This document shows, piece after piece, positions 61,206-64,000 of a DNA stretch of 64,000 bases. The stretch's first letter is position 1, and each line of letters opens with the position of its first letter. The notes under the pieces were generated by a model. The model did no database searches and had not been told where the DNA came from. It saw only the letters and a program-made list of their open reading frames with translations. A program made the translations under genes and the position numbers. Source of the stretch: Rhodospirillaceae bacterium (GTDB lineage: Bacteria > Pseudomonadota > Alphaproteobacteria > Rhodospirillales > UBA2165); the NCBI GenBank assembly GCA_947467145.1, contig CANIGJ010000009.1, forward strand, positions 1 through 64,000, written 5' to 3'.

Positions 61206-62576
61206 TTAACTAATTTTCACCTCTTCACAGACAGACGAGCGTTCTCTCGATGTCACAGCGAACAACAAAAAACCACGAGAAGCCACTTCCTGAATTACAT
61301 AGCTTCCAGGATGACGCCATTTGCTATAGCGATCGGCAGATGCGATACAGAAATCAGGCCTGATAGCATCCAGCAAATCACCATGGAAATTATGATCGGA
61401 ACCGTGGTGCGGCAGCGTGAACGTTGCCACTTGCTTCAACAACACACCGTAGTGCGCTAAAAAATTTGCCCTAGGCTTTTTCTTACCGAATACCGCGTCA
61501 CCGCTTGCCAACCATGCGAGGCGATCTCTTTTGCCGCGAAAAGACCATCTTCTCGTATGAAAGTTCAATTCGCCCCGAATACGAGTGGCGTTAGACGCAT
61601 GCGGCCCCGAATATAGGCACATCGTAGTCACATTGAGATTCTTATCGATGGTCGCATACGCGGCCGAAAGTTTAGGTCGATGATCAATCACAAGCTGCTC
61701 AACGCTTCCCGGCGTTGCGAGCCATTTGTCCAATACCGCGCGCGTCCATCCGAATTCGGCGGCAAGCTGATCTAAGAAAGCAACACGACTATTACTCACA
61801 GTAGGATCAATATAGGGAGCCAGTAGCCAGCTAAGGTGACTGCTTACCGTGCGGCCAATTATTGTCGGAGCAGAAGTATCTGGAATTACCGCGACAAATG
61901 GGCCGGCCTGTCCACTGCCGGACGCTTTTGTCGTGCCATTCAATGATCGCACCTGCCCCTTTCCCATCAGCTTCCAGGCAGGCTTTCCGTCGGACCCCCC
62001 TCCAAAAATGCGCGGGCCATCGGGAGCACCCTCCGGCGGACCATCGCGTCCTGGAGCGCCGTCCTCTCGACTACCCGATTCTACGTATAATATTTGATCA
62101 GGGCCAAAACCGCTAAGTGCCGCCGTCGGATCGACAATAAACTGTCGATAGAAGTCTGTCGCAGCTGAACCTGGATCTTCAACGAGCGTTCTCGCAAAAG
62201 CGATGAGGCGATCAATATCTTCCAACAGAGGCAAAATGATTGTGCCGATTTTTAGTCCCTTTGACCGATGAAGTAACCGCCCCACACCGTTTATGTGATC
62301 GGCGTGTGCATGCGAGATGAATAGGAAGTCCAGTTTGCGGCCAACACCAACTTTGGCCACATAGCCATCGATTTCCCGATCACATTCGTTGCGATAATGG
62401 GCCATCGCGCCGCAATCGTAGACATATCTAGCCAGCACAGTTCGACCGTCTTTCAATTCGGCGCCATGAAAGAAGCCCTGACCTACCGCTTTCTGCGCTC
62501 TTCTGTTGCGAAACATTCTTTTTCCAGACCTCACCCGCAACTCGCACAACTCTGATCGCTTAAGAGTAAGCTCCAA
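61206..62576 (-). CDS. Metallo-beta-lactamase-fold hydrolase, ComEC-like type
   Basis: A 456-residue stand-alone hydrolase. The HxHxDH motif is His89, His91, Asp93 and His94 (SHAHADHING). Near the end, LPHHGSDHNFHGDLLDAIRP and CIASADRYSKWRHP resemble the ComEC C-terminal domain. The substrate may be a nucleotide or nucleic acid. It starts with TTG just after an in-frame stop, so ATG 62516 is the alternative. The gene is AT-richer than its neighbours, suggesting transfer. The middle (residues 170-230) has a Gly/Pro-rich insert. Confidence 0.75.
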   Translation of the reverse strand: MELTLKRSELCELRVRSGKRMFRNRRAQKAVGQGFFHGAELKDGRTVLARYVYDCGAMAHYRNECDREIDGYVAKVGVGRKLDFLFISHAHADHINGVGRLLHRSKGLKIGTIILPLLEDIDRLIAFARTLVEDPGSAATDFYRQFIVDPTAALSGFGPDQILYVESGSREDGAPGRDGPPEGAPDGPRIFGGGSDGKPAWKLMGKGQVRSLNGTTKASGSGQAGPFVAVIPDTSAPTIIGRTVSSHLSWLLAPYIDPTVSNSRVAFLDQLAAEFGWTRAVLDKWLATPGSVEQLVIDHRPKLSAAYATIDKNLNVTTMCLYSGPHASNATRIRGELNFHTRRWSFRGKRDRLAWLASGDAVFGKKKPRANFLAHYGVLLKQVATFTLPHHGSDHNFHGDLLDAIRPDFCIASADRYSKWRHPGSYVIQEVASRGFLLFAVTSRERSSVCEEVKIS

Positions 62577-62637
62577 ACGTCCCCATTGTTATAAGTGAGC
62601 CGCACTTTCTAGGGCCCGGAATGGGATAATCTAAGAT

Positions 62638-63921
62638 TTACTCCGCCGCGATCTGTCTTTGCGGATCGGCGATGTTGTGCGGGGCAAGATCCTGCCAGCG
62701 TTCGCCTTGCGGTATTTCGGTATCGGCGACTGCTGCCACCTTCGACACATCGGGCAGCGGCAACGGATCGTCGCCGCCCGCGACACGCCGTGCCGCATCG
62801 AGCAGAATGCGTCTCAGATGCACGACCGCGCCGTCGGCGGGCACGAGATGTTCCTTGGAACGATCGAAGATCGGCCCCATCGACAAGGCCATCGCGCCGT
62901 CTTCCGGTTCGAAGCCACGAAAGCCCGACCAGCTTTCGCGCGAACGCATCTTGGCGCGATCCTGGCCGAAGCGGTTGGCCCAGGTCGCCTTCCAATGACG
63001 GTCGGTTTCCGACCAGAAGCGCGGATCGTCCAGCCCCGACATATAAAGATTGCGCGCGCGGTTCTTCGAATGCGGCCCATAAGCCACCAAGAACGTGCTG
63101 GTATGTTCGTCGTCGACCGGAACTTCGAAAAGCGTGGCCATGCGCTCGGGCGCCGGGATGATACGCGCGCACGGCATGATGAAAGGCACGATGCGAATGC
63201 TTTGGCCGCCCTGCTCGCCCTTGCGGATGGCGGCATAATGAAAACCGAACTGCGTCGTTTCGATACTAAGGCTCGGCGCGTTGTCATCGACCGCGATACC
63301 ACCCGGATTGTTCGGATCGTCGCTGCGCGTGAAAGCGCCGTGCTGCCAGCCGGGGCGCGCGAAATCGGCATGCAGGATGCCGACATGCGAGGAATCCATG
63401 CCGCCTTCGAGCAATTGCAGATAATTGCAATCGAGATCGACGCGGAAGATGTACATCCCATCGACTGGGTGATGCATGAAGGCGTAATCGGGAAACGCCG
63501 GTTCCTTTTCCTTCGGCCCGAAATAACCCCAGATCAAGCCGCCCGCTTCGCGGATCGGATAAGAGGGCGCCTTGAAGCCCTTCTTGAAATGCGGATCGGG
63601 ATGGTTGGGCGTATCCAGCAATTGCCCATCAGCCGCGTATTTCCAGCCGTGATAGAGACAGCGGATGCCGCAATCTTCGACCCGCCCCAAGGCGAGCGAA
63701 GCGCCGCGATGCGGGCACAATTCATCGAGCAGGCCCAACGTGCCGTTGCTGTCGCGAAAAGCGACGTAATCTTCGCCGCAGAAGCGTACGCGCAAGGGAT
63801 CGCTGTCTTTATCGGCCAATTGCTTGGCATCGGCGATGGGCGACCAGTAGGAACGGAACACCTGCCCCATGGCAGTGCCGGGCCCGACGCGAACGAGCAG
63901 TTCGTTGTCTTCCTTGCGCAT
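62638..63921 (-). CDS. Rieske aromatic ring-hydroxylating oxygenase alpha subunit
   Basis: A 427-residue oxygenase. The Rieske 2Fe-2S ligands are Cys69-His71 (CPHRGASL) and Cys88-His91 (CLYHGWKY). The catalytic iron is held by Asp and two His in LLEGGMDSSHVGILH. It hydroxylates or demethylates an aromatic acid; relatives are phthalate 4,5-dioxygenase-like and vanillate demethylase-like. The start is ATG 63921, with GGAGG five bases before it. No reductase gene lies in the window. Confidence 0.9.
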   Translation of the reverse strand: MRKEDNELLVRVGPGTAMGQVFRSYWSPIADAKQLADKDSDPLRVRFCGEDYVAFRDSNGTLGLLDELCPHRGASLALGRVEDCGIRCLYHGWKYAADGQLLDTPNHPDPHFKKGFKAPSYPIREAGGLIWGYFGPKEKEPAFPDYAFMHHPVDGMYIFRVDLDCNYLQLLEGGMDSSHVGILHADFARPGWQHGAFTRSDDPNNPGGIAVDDNAPSLSIETTQFGFHYAAIRKGEQGGQSIRIVPFIMPCARIIPAPERMATLFEVPVDDEHTSTFLVAYGPHSKNRARNLYMSGLDDPRFWSETDRHWKATWANRFGQDRAKMRSRESWSGFRGFEPEDGAMALSMGPIFDRSKEHLVPADGAVVHLRRILLDAARRVAGGDDPLPLPDVSKVAAVADTEIPQGERWQDLAPHNIADPQRQIAAE

Positions 63922-63941
63922 GAAAACCTCCATGTTGGTTC

Positions 63942-63989
63942 GGCGACGCCCATCCTCGCATTGCGAAGACGCAATGACGTCGCTTTGCC
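63942..63989. repeat. Dispersed repeat, inverse of 4625-4673
   Basis: GGCGACGCCCATCCTCGCAT, TGCGAAGACGCAATGACGTC and GCTTTGCC form the reverse of the repeat after the MFS gene. It lies just upstream of the Rieske oxygenase start. Confidence 0.8.
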
Positions 63990-64000
63990 ATGCCCATCTG

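Overview
The window looks like ordinary chromosome from a GC-rich alphaproteobacterium. Supporting markers are gapR (DUF2312), the block hisG-hisD-UPF0262-phosphatase-infA-maf-RNase G-yacG beside murA, short-form HisG, DUF2852, HemP, and an L36 gene with its own terminator. The tricarboxylate (Tct/Bug) transport genes, glcDEF and ergothioneine genes would suit a Rhodospirillales-like soil or water organism. Nothing in the sequence fixes the genus.

Layout. 0.1-5.6 kb: a D-2-hydroxyacid dehydrogenase, DUF427, an EamA exporter, a GIY-YIG nuclease gene enclosed by inverted palindromic repeats, an MFS transporter and mscL. 5.7-8.4 kb: a cupin gene, then an AT-richer two-gene island (DUF2971 plus a HEPN-like protein), a dispersed repeat and an 11-bp tandem repeat. 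8.4-13.9 kb: luciferase-like oxidoreductase, DoxX-like, carboxymuconolactone decarboxylase-like, EamA and Old Yellow Enzyme genes, and an atypical receiver protein. 13.9-24.4 kb: the housekeeping block (translation, RNA decay, histidine, peptidoglycan), a MarR/VOC/EVE insertion, a DEAD-box helicase and tRNA-Thr. 24.6-32.6 kb: a FliL-like protein, egtB-egtD, N-formylglutamate amidohydrolase, gapR, a TetR/DUF2852 pair with strong palindromes, an SDR and a flagellin-like orphan. 32-38.4 kb: glcDEF with a TPR gene, rpmJ and a GhrA-like reductase. 38.4-45.3 kb: an iron-uptake locus of hydroxylase, TonB-dependent receptor, HemP, a tiny CPQC ORF, PepSY, ExbB, ExbD and TonB, with Fur-like sites in the divergent gap. 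45.4-52.4 kb: EamA, a 2OG oxygenase, and an RND efflux operon facing its TetR regulator. 52.4-64 kb: a Tct transporter, an orphan PAS histidine kinase, tRNA-Val, a solitary Bug protein, a second N-formylglutamate amidohydrolase, a lytic transglycosylase behind a sigma-54-type promoter, a foreign-looking metallo-beta-lactamase-fold protein and a Rieske oxygenase.

How genes work together. GlcDEF oxidises glycolate to glyoxylate, which the GhrA-like enzyme could reduce. The iron genes form one energised outer-membrane uptake unit. Tct and RND genes handle carboxylate import and drug or metabolite export. EgtB/EgtD make ergothioneine.

The most unusual material is non-coding. Several families of palindromic repeats sit at gene ends. 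One family forms roughly 73-bp inverted ends around the GIY-YIG gene, which looks like a small nuclease-carrying mobile unit, and its palindromic core also occurs nested inside an unrelated repeat family. Other points of interest are the HEPN/DUF2971 pair, two CRP-type palindromes, and paired operators that overlap or move the start codons of two regulators. Start codons given here were moved from the longest open frame wherever a ribosome site or repeat made the upstream part implausible.
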